Source: Luteibacter aegosomaticola (GTDB lineage: Bacteria > Pseudomonadota > Gammaproteobacteria > Xanthomonadales > Rhodanobacteraceae). From it: a DNA stretch of 64,000 nt. The notes beneath the pieces are model-generated. The model was not told where the DNA came from. It ran no database searches and saw only the letters and a list, made by a program, of their open reading frames with translations. The DNA lies in NCBI RefSeq assembly GCF_023078475.1, contig NZ_CP095741.1, forward strand, positions 868,001 through 932,000. Reading direction: 5' to 3'. This document shows positions 17,754 through 26,273 of this stretch, in pieces; within the stretch, counting starts at the first letter, position 1; each line of letters opens with the position of its first letter. Both the position numbers and the translations under genes were made by a program.

Positions 17754-18767
17754 ATGTCCATGCCACAGTCCCGGCTTGCGGCCGTCCACGCGTGCGCCCC
17801 GGCCCCGCGCGGCCTTGCCATTGGCGATATGCGTGGCCATGGGCGGGTGACCGCTGATGCCGCGCTTGCCTCGCTGGCACTCGATCGTCAGGCGGGGCTG
17901 CTGCGCCCATCCCATCCGGAGCGGGCGTTGCTGAGCCTGCAGATGGATGGGGATGTGCATTGGGTGAGTGCTTATGTGCCCGGCACGAACGTGCTGGAGA
18001 CCGTGGGCCACGCCGAGGGCGCCGAACTGCGCGTGGCCGACTTCATGGCCGTGGCCGAGGGCCGGCCGGGCCAGGCCGAGGCCGTGGCGGCGGGCCGTTT
18101 CGTCCGCATCATCACCTGCACCGAAGGCGAGGCCTCGTTCCGCCTCGTCTGCGCGGCGCAACTCGCCTCGGCGGGCAAGCACGAGGCCCAGGCGGTCGAT
18201 GGCTGGTATCTCGCGAGCTCCCGGCCGCTGGGCACGGGCGCCGACGTGGTCGCCACGCACGTGCGCCTGGCGGCGGGCGAAAGCGTCGCCTTCGTCATCA
18301 GCGGCACGCCGCTGGAAGGCGGCCCTGCGCTTTCCGCGACCGCCCTGCATGCGCTGGGCGAGACCATTCATTACTGGACCTGGTGGAGCGACCGCTGCCG
18401 TTACAAGGGCGAGGATTTCGATCAGCGCCTGCGTGACGCGCTGGGGCTGAAGCTTGCCTTCGGCGAGGGCACGTTCCATGCCGACGAGCCGGGCGTGGCC
18501 GGCTTCATGCCCGCCCCCCTGGGCAACGCCACCCGGGCCGCGGCCACCTTCCTTGCGCTGGGCTACCGCGGCGAGTGCGCGGCCTTGCTGGTCCAGGCCT
18601 ATGGTACGGAAGGCAGTGTTCACGACCGCTGGTCGTCCGATGCGCTGTTCCGCCAGACGCTCGAGGCTTACGTGCTGCGCTACGGCACACTAGGCCTCCC
18701 GGACGTCCTCCGCGCCGCCGCCGAGGCGCAAGAATCCATTGTGCAATGCACAAAATGCATGGCGTAA
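17754..18767 (+). CDS. GH15/trehalase-like N-terminal domain protein, apparently shortened
   Basis: A 337-residue protein resembling the N-terminal beta-sandwich plus the beginning of the helical region of bacterial GH15 glucoamylase/trehalase-like proteins. The pattern is RLAIGDMRGHGRVT-like opening, VRIITCTEGEASFRLVCA, then LHALGETIHYWTWWSDRCRYKG and a segment LGNATRAAATFLALGY. Full GH15 proteins of this type run to about 600 residues, and the catalytic acids are not evident, so it may be non-catalytic. The start at 17754 is one of two close ATGs. Its last 29 bases overlap the 80-bp control region of the next gene. The assignment is moderate; I am not certain of the family. Confidence 0.55.
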   Translation: MSMPQSRLAAVHACAPAPRGLAIGDMRGHGRVTADAALASLALDRQAGLLRPSHPERALLSLQMDGDVHWVSAYVPGTNVLETVGHAEGAELRVADFMAVAEGRPGQAEAVAAGRFVRIITCTEGEASFRLVCAAQLASAGKHEAQAVDGWYLASSRPLGTGADVVATHVRLAAGESVAFVISGTPLEGGPALSATALHALGETIHYWTWWSDRCRYKGEDFDQRLRDALGLKLAFGEGTFHADEPGVAGFMPAPLGNATRAAATFLALGYRGECAALLVQAYGTEGSVHDRWSSDALFRQTLEAYVLRYGTLGLPDVLRAAAEAQESIVQCTKCMA

Positions 18768-18818
18768 GCCGAAACATGCATAACGTGCATACCTGAAAGG
18801 CGGCGTATCGCGTTGTTC
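18739..18818 (+). promoter_or_regulatory. LysR-type control region upstream of the porin gene (copy A)
   Basis: An 80-bp block that matches 21203-21282 in length and layout. It contains the perfect palindrome TTGTGCA-A-TGCACAA and a second inverted repeat ATGCA-TAACG-TGCAT, both of T-N11-A LysR-box form. A 26-bp segment (18793-18818, beginning CTGAAAGGCGG and ending CGTTGTTC) is identical in both copies and probably includes the promoter. It lies 67 bp ahead of the OprB-type porin and partly overlaps the end of the preceding gene. Confidence 0.8.
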
Positions 18819-18884
18819 CCACGGGGCGGGGCCGCCAGCATCGCCCCCGCTTTCGCCGATTCAACGGCATGGGGACCTGATTCG

Positions 18885-20249
18885 ATGACGCTACGCCGCA
18901 CCACGCTCGCCCTTCTTGCCGCGCTCGCCGCTTCCGGCGCCGTCGCGCAGACCACGCCCGATAACGATACCCAGGCGCCGCGCCAGGCCACGCCGGCCAC
19001 GCCGGACGCGCCGAAGGGTAAGCAAGGCCCCGTCGACAAGCTTCGCGACGAAGGTATTTCGCTTCGCTTTGTCTGGGCGAACGATTGGGCAGCCAGCGTG
19101 CGCGGTGGCGAGCGACTCGGTGCGACCAATGGCGGTGGCGCCGTCGGCGGTGCCGATTTCGATATGGCCAAGCTTGCCGGTATCGAAGGCGGCAAGATCC
19201 ACCTCACCTTTTCGCGCTATTACGGCCACAGCGTCGCCGCCGACGATATCGGCGTGCTGCAGAAGATCCAGGGCTACTGGTATCCCAAACGCCAGTGGGA
19301 ACTGGCCCAGCTGACCTGGGAACAGGACTTCAAGGCGAGCCACATCAATGTGCTGGCCGGTCGGATCAATGCCACCTGGCAGTTCGGCCGCTCGACGTAC
19401 GGTTGCCGCTTCGTGAGCGCACCGGATTGCCCGTACCAGCTCACCAACACCTCGGGCGGTTTCACCGGCTTCCCGTACGTGAACTGGGGCGCGCGCGTGA
19501 AATACCAGCCGGATGCGCGCTATGTGTCGATCGGCGCGTTCGAGATCAACCCGGAGCGCCGTAACAACAACGGCCTGAACTTCGGCCTCAACGATTCCAC
19601 CGGCGTGCTGATCCCCGTCGAAGTGGGTTACGAAACCAGCTTCAAGACCGACCCGTATCCGAAGCACCTGAAGATTGGTGGCTGGTACAACTCCGCACCG
19701 TTCACCGATCCGGAACTCAACACGAAGGGCCTGCACCGCGGCCTCGTGGGCGGTACCGCGCGAAGCTACGACGGCGGCCGTTACGGCGTGTATGTGCTCG
19801 CCGACAAGGTGGTGTACAAGCCCGACCCAAACAGCGATACGCGTAACCTCGCCGTTTTCGCTTCCGCCACCGGCCCGCTGGATAACGCGGAAAACTACAC
19901 GCTGCAGTCGACGGGTGGTTTCCTCTGGACCGGCCTGTCGAGCGCCCGCCCGACCGACTCTATTGGCCTCCAGGCCACCTGGTTCCGTTTCAGCCGCAAG
20001 GCGGTGGGTTTCGAGGATGACCTGATCACCAGGAACAAGGGTGACGGGCACTTCAAGCGCGATGAGCTGATGACCGAGCTCAATTACACCTACAAGCTAA
20101 CCCCAGCGCTGCGGATCACGCCGAACCTGCAGTACATCGTGCACCCCGATGTCCTGGGCAATACGGTGGGCGTCAAGCGCGTACCGGCGAATGCGCTGGT
20201 GATCGGCCTGCGCGTCATGCTTTGGCTTGGCGGCCCCGGCAGCCAGTAA
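18885..20249 (+). CDS. OprB-family outer-membrane porin
   Basis: A 454-residue outer-membrane channel. Residues 1-21 form a signal peptide ending ASGAVAQ; a Pro/Thr-rich linker precedes the barrel. OprB-type features are the GGKIHLTFSRYYG segment, LQKIQGYWYPKRQWELAQLTWEQ and many alternating aromatic strands up to ALVIGLRVMLWLGG. OprB porins usually pass sugars, but here the gene is preceded by the same 80-bp control region as galD, so it probably admits the aromatic-derived acid used by the gal pathway. The start at 18885 follows GGGGA and places the signal peptide correctly. Confidence 0.85.
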   Translation: MTLRRTTLALLAALAASGAVAQTTPDNDTQAPRQATPATPDAPKGKQGPVDKLRDEGISLRFVWANDWAASVRGGERLGATNGGGAVGGADFDMAKLAGIEGGKIHLTFSRYYGHSVAADDIGVLQKIQGYWYPKRQWELAQLTWEQDFKASHINVLAGRINATWQFGRSTYGCRFVSAPDCPYQLTNTSGGFTGFPYVNWGARVKYQPDARYVSIGAFEINPERRNNNGLNFGLNDSTGVLIPVEVGYETSFKTDPYPKHLKIGGWYNSAPFTDPELNTKGLHRGLVGGTARSYDGGRYGVYVLADKVVYKPDPNSDTRNLAVFASATGPLDNAENYTLQSTGGFLWTGLSSARPTDSIGLQATWFRFSRKAVGFEDDLITRNKGDGHFKRDELMTELNYTYKLTPALRITPNLQYIVHPDVLGNTVGVKRVPANALVIGLRVMLWLGGPGSQ

Positions 20250-20286
20250 AACCCCCATAATCGAGTGACCCAGGCTGCCGCGCGCC

Positions 20287-21201
20287 GTGACCTTGGATCT
20301 GAAACATCTCCAGAGCTTCATCCGTATCGTCGAATTCGGCAGCCTCACGCGTGCCGCGGCGACCCTCGATGTCTCGCAATCGCTGCTCAGCCGCCAGGTG
20401 CGCCAGCTCGAAATCGAGCTGGGCACCCACCTGCTGGAGCGCAACGGACGCGGCGTGGTGCCCACCGAAGCGGGACGTGAACTCGTGGAGCATGGCCGCG
20501 GCATCCTGCGCCAGGTGGAGGTGGCCCGGCTTTCGCTGGGCCAGAGCCGCGGCGTCTACGCCGGCAAGCTGGCCATCGGCCTGCCCCCCAGCGTGGGCTC
20601 CGCACTGACCGTCGAACTGGTGATGCGCTTCCGCGAGCGCTATCCGCAGGCCCAGATCAGCGTGGTCGAAGCGCTCAGCGCGAGCTTGCTGGAATGGCTG
20701 CAGCTGGGCCGCCTGGATTGCGCACTGCTCTACAACCCCGCGGTGAACGCGAACATGCGTTTCCGCCACGTGCATTCCGAAGAACTCAACCTCATCGGCA
20801 CCACGCGCGACGGGCGGACGCTGCCCGACGCGGTACCGCTGGGCACGCTGGGCCAGTACCCGCTGATTATCCCTTCGCCGCTGCATTCGGTACGCCAGCT
20901 CATCGAAGCCGATGCCGCGCGTTACGGTGTGGCACTCGATATCCGCCTGGAAATCGATTCCGTGCGCTCGTTGCTCGATCTGGTGGAGCGGGGCGTGGGC
21001 TACGGCGTGCTTTCGCGCAACGCATTGCTCAGCCGCCGTGGCGAGCACGACCTGCGTGCGGCGCCCATCGTCATGCCGCAGATCAGTACCCGTCTCGTGG
21101 TGGCCACGCCCACCCAGCGCCCGACCAGCGCCATTACCGAAAAGGCGTTGGAGATCGTCGACGAGCTGATCAGCGAAGGCCGGCTCAACCCCGGTCGCTA
21201 G
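20287..21201 (+). CDS. LysR-family regulator (GalR-like) of the gal cluster
   Basis: A 304-residue transcription factor. The N-terminal winged helix-turn-helix is clear (LQSFIRIVEFGSLTRAAATLDVSQ), and the effector-binding domain follows, with LAIGLPPSVGSALTVELV and ERGVGYGVLSRNA. It lies between the porin gene and galD, and identical control regions flank its regulon on both sides (18739 and 21203). This points to GalR-like control of gallate/protocatechuate lower-pathway genes by a tricarboxylic intermediate, an inference from known GalR systems. The start is a GTG at 20287, 37 bp after the porin stop. Copy B of the control region begins two bases after its stop codon. Confidence 0.88.
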   Translation: MTLDLKHLQSFIRIVEFGSLTRAAATLDVSQSLLSRQVRQLEIELGTHLLERNGRGVVPTEAGRELVEHGRGILRQVEVARLSLGQSRGVYAGKLAIGLPPSVGSALTVELVMRFRERYPQAQISVVEALSASLLEWLQLGRLDCALLYNPAVNANMRFRHVHSEELNLIGTTRDGRTLPDAVPLGTLGQYPLIIPSPLHSVRQLIEADAARYGVALDIRLEIDSVRSLLDLVERGVGYGVLSRNALLSRRGEHDLRAAPIVMPQISTRLVVATPTQRPTSAITEKALEIVDELISEGRLNPGR

Positions 21202-21202
21202 G

Positions 21203-21282
21203 TTGTGCAATGCAACAATTGCATGCGATAGGCAAAGGCATGCAATTCACGCATAACTGAAAGGCGGCGTATCGCGTTGTTC
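21203..21282 (+). promoter_or_regulatory. LysR-type control region upstream of galD (copy B)
   Basis: The second copy of the 80-bp region seen at 18739. It opens with the same TTGTGCAATGCA, contains the inverted repeat TGCAA-CAA-TTGCA and the half-diverged ATGC...GCAT box, and ends with the 26-bp segment 21257-21282 that is identical to 18793-18818. The conserved ends with diverged middle suggest selection on regulator-binding and promoter bases. galD starts 58 bp further on. Confidence 0.8.
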
Positions 21283-21340
21283 GGGCAGCCCGGGGTGAGG
21301 ACCATCGTCCCTGTTCCTGGCATAGCGTGATGCAAACCCG

Positions 21341-22423
21341 ATGTCGCACGAAATTCCCTGCTGGTACATGCGCGGCGGCACCTCCAAGGGGCCGTTCTTC
21401 CGCGCCGCCGACCTTCCCGCCGATACCGCAACCCGCGATGCCGTGATCCTCGCCGCGATGGGCTCTCCCGATGAGCGCCAGATCGATGGCCTCGGCGGCG
21501 CCAAGCCGCTGACCAGCAAGACCGGCATCCTCTCGATCCCGACCGATGGCGCGGCCGATCTCGATTTCCTGTTCGGCCAGGTGGGTATCGCCGAGGGCAA
21601 GGTGGATACCACGCCGAACTGCGGCAACATGCTTGCGGCGGCGCTGCCGGCAGCCATCGAAGCCGGGCTTCTCGAAGCCGATGAAGGCACGACCACCCGC
21701 CGGGTCCGCACCGTCAACACCGGGGTGATCGCCGAGATCACGATCCAGACCCCCGGCCGTCGCCCGGTCTATGACGGCGACGCGCGTATCGATGGCGTAC
21801 CGCGTCCGTCCGCACCGGTGACCTGTGGGTTCCTCGACACCGAGGGCTCGCTCGCCGGCGCGCTGCTGCCCACGGGCAACCTGCGCGACATCCTCGATGG
21901 CGTCGAAGTCACGCTGATCGATAACGGCATGCCGGTGATGCTGATCGCTGCCGCCGACCTCGGCATCACAGGTGAAGAAAAGCCGGCCGACCTCGATGCG
22001 GACGCCGCGCTCAAAGCGCGCATCGAAGCGCTGCGCCTTAAAGCCGGTCCGCTGATGAACCTCGGCGATGTCTCCGGCAAGCCGGTGCCCAAAATTACCC
22101 TGGTATCGAAGCCGCGCCACGGCGGCGCGCTCGGTACGCGCACGTTCATTCCGCACGATTGCCACACGTCGATCGGCGTTCTTGGTGCGGTCACCGTGGC
22201 AACCGCCGCGGTGATGCCTGGCACCGTCGCCGCCGATGTCGCGGTGGCCGGGCAGGGCGACGCACGCACCTTGTCCATCGAACACCCCACCGGCGAATTC
22301 AGCGTGGAACTCGGCCTGGAAAACGGCCGTGTCGTCCGCGCCGCCTTGCTCCGCACCGCCCGCCTGCTCATGCGCGGCACGGTGCCGGTTTCCCCTTCGA
22401 TCTGGTCCGGCCCCGCCGGCTGA
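21341..22423 (+). CDS. galD: 4-Oxalomesaconate tautomerase (PrpF family)
   Basis: A 360-residue PrpF-fold isomerase that in gallate degradation converts the keto and enol forms of 4-oxalomesaconate. PrpF-family marks are IPCWYMRGGTSKGPFF at the N terminus, GSPDERQIDGLGGAKPLTSKT, the catalytic-cysteine segment TPNCGNMLAA and PSIWSGPAG near the end. The direct neighbours galB, galC and a LigI-like hydrolase make GalD the best fit over the 2-methylaconitate isomerase PrpF. It is the first gene of the operon behind control region B. The ribosome site is weak. Confidence 0.88.
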   Translation: MSHEIPCWYMRGGTSKGPFFRAADLPADTATRDAVILAAMGSPDERQIDGLGGAKPLTSKTGILSIPTDGAADLDFLFGQVGIAEGKVDTTPNCGNMLAAALPAAIEAGLLEADEGTTTRRVRTVNTGVIAEITIQTPGRRPVYDGDARIDGVPRPSAPVTCGFLDTEGSLAGALLPTGNLRDILDGVEVTLIDNGMPVMLIAAADLGITGEEKPADLDADAALKARIEALRLKAGPLMNLGDVSGKPVPKITLVSKPRHGGALGTRTFIPHDCHTSIGVLGAVTVATAAVMPGTVAADVAVAGQGDARTLSIEHPTGEFSVELGLENGRVVRAALLRTARLLMRGTVPVSPSIWSGPAG

Positions 22424-22448
22424 TACCCTCCCACGGAGTTCTATCCCC

Positions 22449-23171
22449 ATGTCCGAGAACAAGACTGCGCTGATCGTCAGCGCCCATTCCGCTGACTTCG
22501 TCTGGCGCGCCGGCGGTGCTATCGCCCTGCATGCCGAGCAAGGCTGGAAAGTGCATATCGTCTGCCTCTCGTTCGGCGAGCGCGGTGAATCCGCGAAGCT
22601 GTGGCGCCAGCCTGGCATGACGATGGACAAGGTGAAGACCGACCGCCGCGCCGAAGCGCAGGAAGCCGCAGGCATCCTCGGCGCGAGCGTGGAGTTCCTC
22701 GATATCGGCGACTACCCGATGCGCGCCGATCTCGATGTTGTCTTCCACCTGGCGAAGGTCTACCGCGAACTGCGCCCCTCGTTCGTGCTCAGCCATTCGC
22801 TGAAGGACCCGTACAACTTCGACCACCCGCTCGCCACGCATATCGCCCAGGAAGCACGCGTCGTCGCGCAGGCGCACGGCCACGATCCCGAAGTGCCGGT
22901 GATCGGCGCGCCGCCGGTGTACCTGTTCGAGCCGCACCAGCCGGAGCAGTGCGAGTGGAAGCCGGAGCTGTTCCTCGACATCAGCTCGGTGTGGGAAAAG
23001 AAGCAGGCCGCGTTCGAAACCATGCGTGCCCAGGAGCACCTGTGGGAGTACTACACCCGCGTAGGCCTCCAGCGCGGCGCCCAGGCGACGCGTAACTCCG
23101 ATTTCAAGATCAAGTACGCCGAGGCGTTCCAGCGCGTGTTCCCGCACGTGACCCAGGGCACGCTGGCATGA
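22449..23171 (+). CDS. galB: 4-Oxalomesaconate hydratase (PIG-L/LmbE fold)
   Basis: A 240-residue metal-dependent protein with the PIG-L deacetylase fold, used in gallate pathways as the hydratase that forms 4-carboxy-4-hydroxy-2-oxoadipate. The opening LIVSAHSADFVWRAGGAIAL holds the modified AHxxD metal site, and FVLSHSLKDPYNFDHPLATH supplies later histidines. FGERGESAKLWRQPG is characteristic of GalB. The start at 22449 follows GGAG and fits the fold's N terminus. It overlaps galC as ATGA-type coupling (23168-23171). A function as a sugar deacetylase is unlikely in this context. Confidence 0.9.
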   Translation: MSENKTALIVSAHSADFVWRAGGAIALHAEQGWKVHIVCLSFGERGESAKLWRQPGMTMDKVKTDRRAEAQEAAGILGASVEFLDIGDYPMRADLDVVFHLAKVYRELRPSFVLSHSLKDPYNFDHPLATHIAQEARVVAQAHGHDPEVPVIGAPPVYLFEPHQPEQCEWKPELFLDISSVWEKKQAAFETMRAQEHLWEYYTRVGLQRGAQATRNSDFKIKYAEAFQRVFPHVTQGTLA

Positions 23172-23860
23172 TGGGCGTCGTGGTTCGCAACCGTCCCTCC
23201 ATCACGCCGGAACAGGCCGATACGCTCGCCTCCATGGGCGTGGCTACCGTGCACGAGGCCCAGGGCCGCGTGGGGCTGTTCCTGCCGCCGATCACGCCGA
23301 TCCAGCAGGATCGCGCCATCGCCGGCTCGGCCGTCACCGTGCTGGCCCAGCCGGGCGATAACTGGATGCTGCACGTGGCGGTGGAGCAGTGCCGTCCCGG
23401 CGATGTGCTCGTCGTGGCCTGCACCACCGAGAACACCGATGGCATGTTCGGGGACCTGCTCGCCACCTCACTGATGGCGCGCGGGGTCGTCGGCCTGGTG
23501 ATCGATGCGGGTGTGCGCGATAGCGCCGAGCTGCGCCGCATGGGCTTCCCCGTGTGGGCCAAAGCCGTGCATGCGCGTGGCACCGTCAAGGCGACGCTCG
23601 GCTCGGTGAATGTGCCGGTGGTGATCGGCGGCCAGCTTGTGAAGGCCGGCGATGCGATCGTGGCCGATGATGATGGCGTCGTCGTGGTGCCGCACGCCTC
23701 GGTCGAACGCGCCATCGCGGCCTCGCGCAAGCGCGTGCTCAACGAAGAAGCCAAGCGCGAACGCCTTGCGGCGGGCGAGCTGGGCCTGGATATTTACGAA
23801 ATGCGCCCGCGCCTGGCGGAAGCCGGCCTGCGCTATGTGGACGACCTGCCGAATGAATAA
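23168..23860 (+). CDS. galC: 4-Carboxy-4-hydroxy-2-oxoadipate aldolase (RraA fold)
   Basis: A 230-residue class II aldolase of the HMG/CHA family, which splits 4-carboxy-4-hydroxy-2-oxoadipate into pyruvate and oxaloacetate. The segment GDLLATSLMARGVVGLVIDAGVRD contains the metal/substrate Arg-Asp pair (GVRDSAEL), followed by GFPVWAKAVHARGT and the usual GDAIVADDDGVVVVP. Membership of RraA alone would be ambiguous, but its position between galB and a LigI-like gene settles the role. It overlaps galB at its start and the next gene at its end. Confidence 0.9.
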   Translation: MMGVVVRNRPSITPEQADTLASMGVATVHEAQGRVGLFLPPITPIQQDRAIAGSAVTVLAQPGDNWMLHVAVEQCRPGDVLVVACTTENTDGMFGDLLATSLMARGVVGLVIDAGVRDSAELRRMGFPVWAKAVHARGTVKATLGSVNVPVVIGGQLVKAGDAIVADDDGVVVVPHASVERAIAASRKRVLNEEAKRERLAAGELGLDIYEMRPRLAEAGLRYVDDLPNE

Positions 23861-24734
23861 TCCGCTCAAGGGCTGCCTGCCGCCCGACCCGAACCCGACC
23901 AGGCCGCTGCAGGCGATGCCGCCGAAATCGTGCGACGCGCACTGCCATGTGTTCGGTCCGGCCGATCGCTTCCCGTACGCCCCGGATCGCAGCTACACGC
24001 CGCCGGACGCACCGTACGAACACCTCGTGGCCTTGCACGATTTCCTCGGCTTCGACCGCGGTGTGATCGTGCAGGCGAGCTGCCATGGTACCGATAACAC
24101 GGCGATGCTCGACGCCATCGCGCGCAGCAACGGCCGCTACAAGGGCGTGGCCATCGTCGATGACGGTATCGACGAGAAGGGCCTCGCGGTGCTCAACGAC
24201 GGCGGCGTGCGGGCCGTGCGTTTCAACTTCGTCCAGCACCTGGGTGGCCGCCCGGACATGAAGGTGTTCTGGCGCGTGCTCGACCGCGTGGCCGAGATGG
24301 GCTGGCACGTGGTGCTGCACCTGGATGCGCAGGACATCGTGGAACTGCAGGATGTGCTGGCGAAGATCCGTGTACCCTTCGTCATCGACCACATGGGCCG
24401 CGTGCAGGCCGCGAAGGGCGTGGAGCAGGAGCCGTTCCGCCTGCTGCTGGCGCTTATGCGCGATAATCCGCTGGCCTGGGTCAAGGTGTGCGGCGCCGAG
24501 CGCGTCTCGGTAGGCAAGCGCCCGTTCGATGATGCCATCCCGTTCGCCCAGGCCTTGATCGAGGCGGCACCGGATCGCGTGCTGTGGGGTACCGATTTCC
24601 CGCATCCGAACATTTCCAAGGATATGCCGAACGATGGTGGCCTCGTGGACCTGATGTTCCGCTTCTGCCCCGACGAGGCCCTGCGCCACCGCCTGCTCGT
24701 GGATAACCCCGCGCGCCTGTACGACTTCGCCTGA
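23853..24734 (+). CDS. ligI: 2-Pyrone-4,6-dicarboxylate hydrolase-like amidohydrolase
   Basis: A 293-residue amidohydrolase-fold enzyme, the normal length for LigI, which opens 2-pyrone-4,6-dicarboxylate to 4-oxalomesaconate. Diagnostic features are [20 protein letters not shown] near residue 27, [21 protein letters not shown] and the C-terminal metal/catalytic WGTDFPHPN. The ATG at 23853 overlaps the galC stop by eight bases. With galD, galB and galC it completes the path from the pyrone to central metabolites. No ring-cleaving dioxygenase is present in the window, so the pyrone or a related acid must arise elsewhere or be imported. Confidence 0.88.
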   Translation: MNNPLKGCLPPDPNPTRPLQAMPPKSCDAHCHVFGPADRFPYAPDRSYTPPDAPYEHLVALHDFLGFDRGVIVQASCHGTDNTAMLDAIARSNGRYKGVAIVDDGIDEKGLAVLNDGGVRAVRFNFVQHLGGRPDMKVFWRVLDRVAEMGWHVVLHLDAQDIVELQDVLAKIRVPFVIDHMGRVQAAKGVEQEPFRLLLALMRDNPLAWVKVCGAERVSVGKRPFDDAIPFAQALIEAAPDRVLWGTDFPHPNISKDMPNDGGLVDLMFRFCPDEALRHRLLVDNPARLYDFA

Positions 24735-24745
24735 AGAGCGTGACC

Positions 24746-26032
24746 ATGCCCAATACCACCGCCCTCCCGCCAGCGCGCCCGCGCAAGCCGCTCTATCGCC
24801 AGCTCTACGTGCAGGTGCTGGTGGCGGTGGTCATTGGCGTCATCCTCGGTTACCTCTCGCCGAAGTACGCCGTGGCCATGAAGCCCTTCGGTGATGCGTT
24901 CATCGCGCTGATCCGGATGGTGATTGGCCCGATCATCTTCTGCACGGTGGTCACCGGTATCGCCGGCATGCGCGATATGCGCAAGGTCGGCCGTGTGGGA
25001 GGCAAGGCGCTGCTGTATTTCGAGGTTATCTCGACGGTGGCGCTGTTCTTCGGCCTGGTGGCGGGTCACATCTTTCATCCTGGCTCGAGTTTCAACGTCG
25101 ATCCCTCCACGCTGAAGTCGAATGAAGTCGCTTCGTTCGTGGCCCAGGGCCACAACATCGAATCAATCGATTTCCTGCTCAGCATCATCCCTACGACGTT
25201 TGTTAACGCGTTCGCCAAGGGCGATGTGCTGTCGATCCTGCTGATTTCCGTGCTGTTCGGCTGCGCACTGGCCGCTACGGGTGAGCGGGGCAAGCCGGTC
25301 TATGACGTGATCGAAGCCGGCGCGCAGGTGTTCTTCAAGATCGTCCACTACATCACGGCGGTGTCGTCGATCGGTGCGTTCGGTGCCATTGCCTTTACGA
25401 TCGGCAAGTACGGCGTGGTCGCACTCGTGCCGCTCATGGAGCTGATCGGCAGCTTCTACGTCGTGTGCATCATCTTCGTGGTACTGATCCTCGGCATCGT
25501 CGGGCGTATCTGCGGGTTCAGCATCATTCGCTTCTGCGGTTACATCCGGGACGAACTGCTGATCGTGCTGGGCACGTCGTCGTCCGAAGTGGTGCTGGCC
25601 CCGCTCATGCGCAAGATGGAAGAAGCCGGTTGCCCGAAGGAAACGGTGGGCCTGGTCGTCCCGACCGGCTACTCGTTCAACCTTGATGGCACGAACATCT
25701 ACCTGACGATGTCGATCCTGTTCATTGCCCAGGCGCTGAACATCGACCTGACCATCGAGCAGCAGATCACCGTGGCCATCGTGGGCATGCTCACCTCGAA
25801 AGGCGCTTCCGGCGTGGCCGGCGCGGCGCTGGTGATGCTCGCCTCCACGCTCAGCGTGGTACCGGTCGTCCCGGTCGCCGGCATGGTGCTGATCCTCGGC
25901 ATCCACCGCTTCCTCGGCACCGGGCTGGCCATGACCAATCTCGTCGGCAACGGCGTGGCAGCGATCGTGGTCTGCGCGTGGGAAAAAGAACTCGACCGCG
26001 AGAAGCTCGCCGCGGCCCTGAAGAAAGCCTGA
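24746..26032 (+). CDS. dctA: C4-dicarboxylate:cation symporter (DctA-like)
   Basis: A 428-residue inner-membrane carrier of the SDF (DAACS) family, exactly the usual DctA length. The re-entrant loop motif [13 protein letters not shown], the TM7 [10 protein letters not shown] and the HP2/TM8 [14 protein letters not shown] segments are present. DctA normally takes up succinate, malate and fumarate; as the last gene of a gal/lig operon it may import di- or tricarboxylates made from lignin-type aromatics. The ATG at 24746 is preferred over a GTG at 24740 because GAAGAG lies at a proper distance. Confidence 0.87.
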   Translation: MPNTTALPPARPRKPLYRQLYVQVLVAVVIGVILGYLSPKYAVAMKPFGDAFIALIRMVIGPIIFCTVVTGIAGMRDMRKVGRVGGKALLYFEVISTVALFFGLVAGHIFHPGSSFNVDPSTLKSNEVASFVAQGHNIESIDFLLSIIPTTFVNAFAKGDVLSILLISVLFGCALAATGERGKPVYDVIEAGAQVFFKIVHYITAVSSIGAFGAIAFTIGKYGVVALVPLMELIGSFYVVCIIFVVLILGIVGRICGFSIIRFCGYIRDELLIVLGTSSSEVVLAPLMRKMEEAGCPKETVGLVVPTGYSFNLDGTNIYLTMSILFIAQALNIDLTIEQQITVAIVGMLTSKGASGVAGAALVMLASTLSVVPVVPVAGMVLILGIHRFLGTGLAMTNLVGNGVAAIVVCAWEKELDREKLAAALKKA

Positions 26033-26043
26033 TCTTCGCCCTT

Positions 26044-26118
26044 GTAGGAGCGCGCTTGCGCGCGATCACCCGCCGCCTCACCGCTTCGTGAGGCGATCGC
26101 GCGCAAGCGCGCTCCTAC
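26044..26118. repeat. REP palindrome pair (GCGCGCTTGCGCGC family)
   Basis: Inverted GTAGGAGCGCGCTTGCGCGC arms flank a short spacer, 11 bp downstream of the dctA-like stop codon. It probably forms the 3' end of the gal operon mRNA. Confidence 0.92.
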
Positions 26119-26222
26119 AGGGGAATGGCAGGGCCGGCGGGCCCATTGTCGCTTCACAGGCAACACCCTATGTCCCCTCCCGAGGCTACCGCCGCCGTGC
26201 GGTAAGGGCCTAACCTGCCGTT

Positions 26223-26246
26223 GTAGGAGCGCGCTTGCGCGCGATC
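26223..26246 (+). repeat. Single REP unit (GCGCGCTTGCGCGC family)
   Basis: One unpaired arm lies 27 bp ahead of the NmrA-like gene. The rest of 26119-26273 holds no gene I can support. A lone REP so close to a start codon would fall inside the 5' untranslated region. Confidence 0.85.
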
Positions 26247-26273
26247 CGCGACTACGCAACAGGTAAGCCCCCC

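Noticed and set aside
15347..17857. 836-codon open frame antisense to the YdeP-type molybdoenzyme
   Set aside because: It is a long antisense frame caused by high third-position GC; it has no family motif and overlaps a clear gene throughout.
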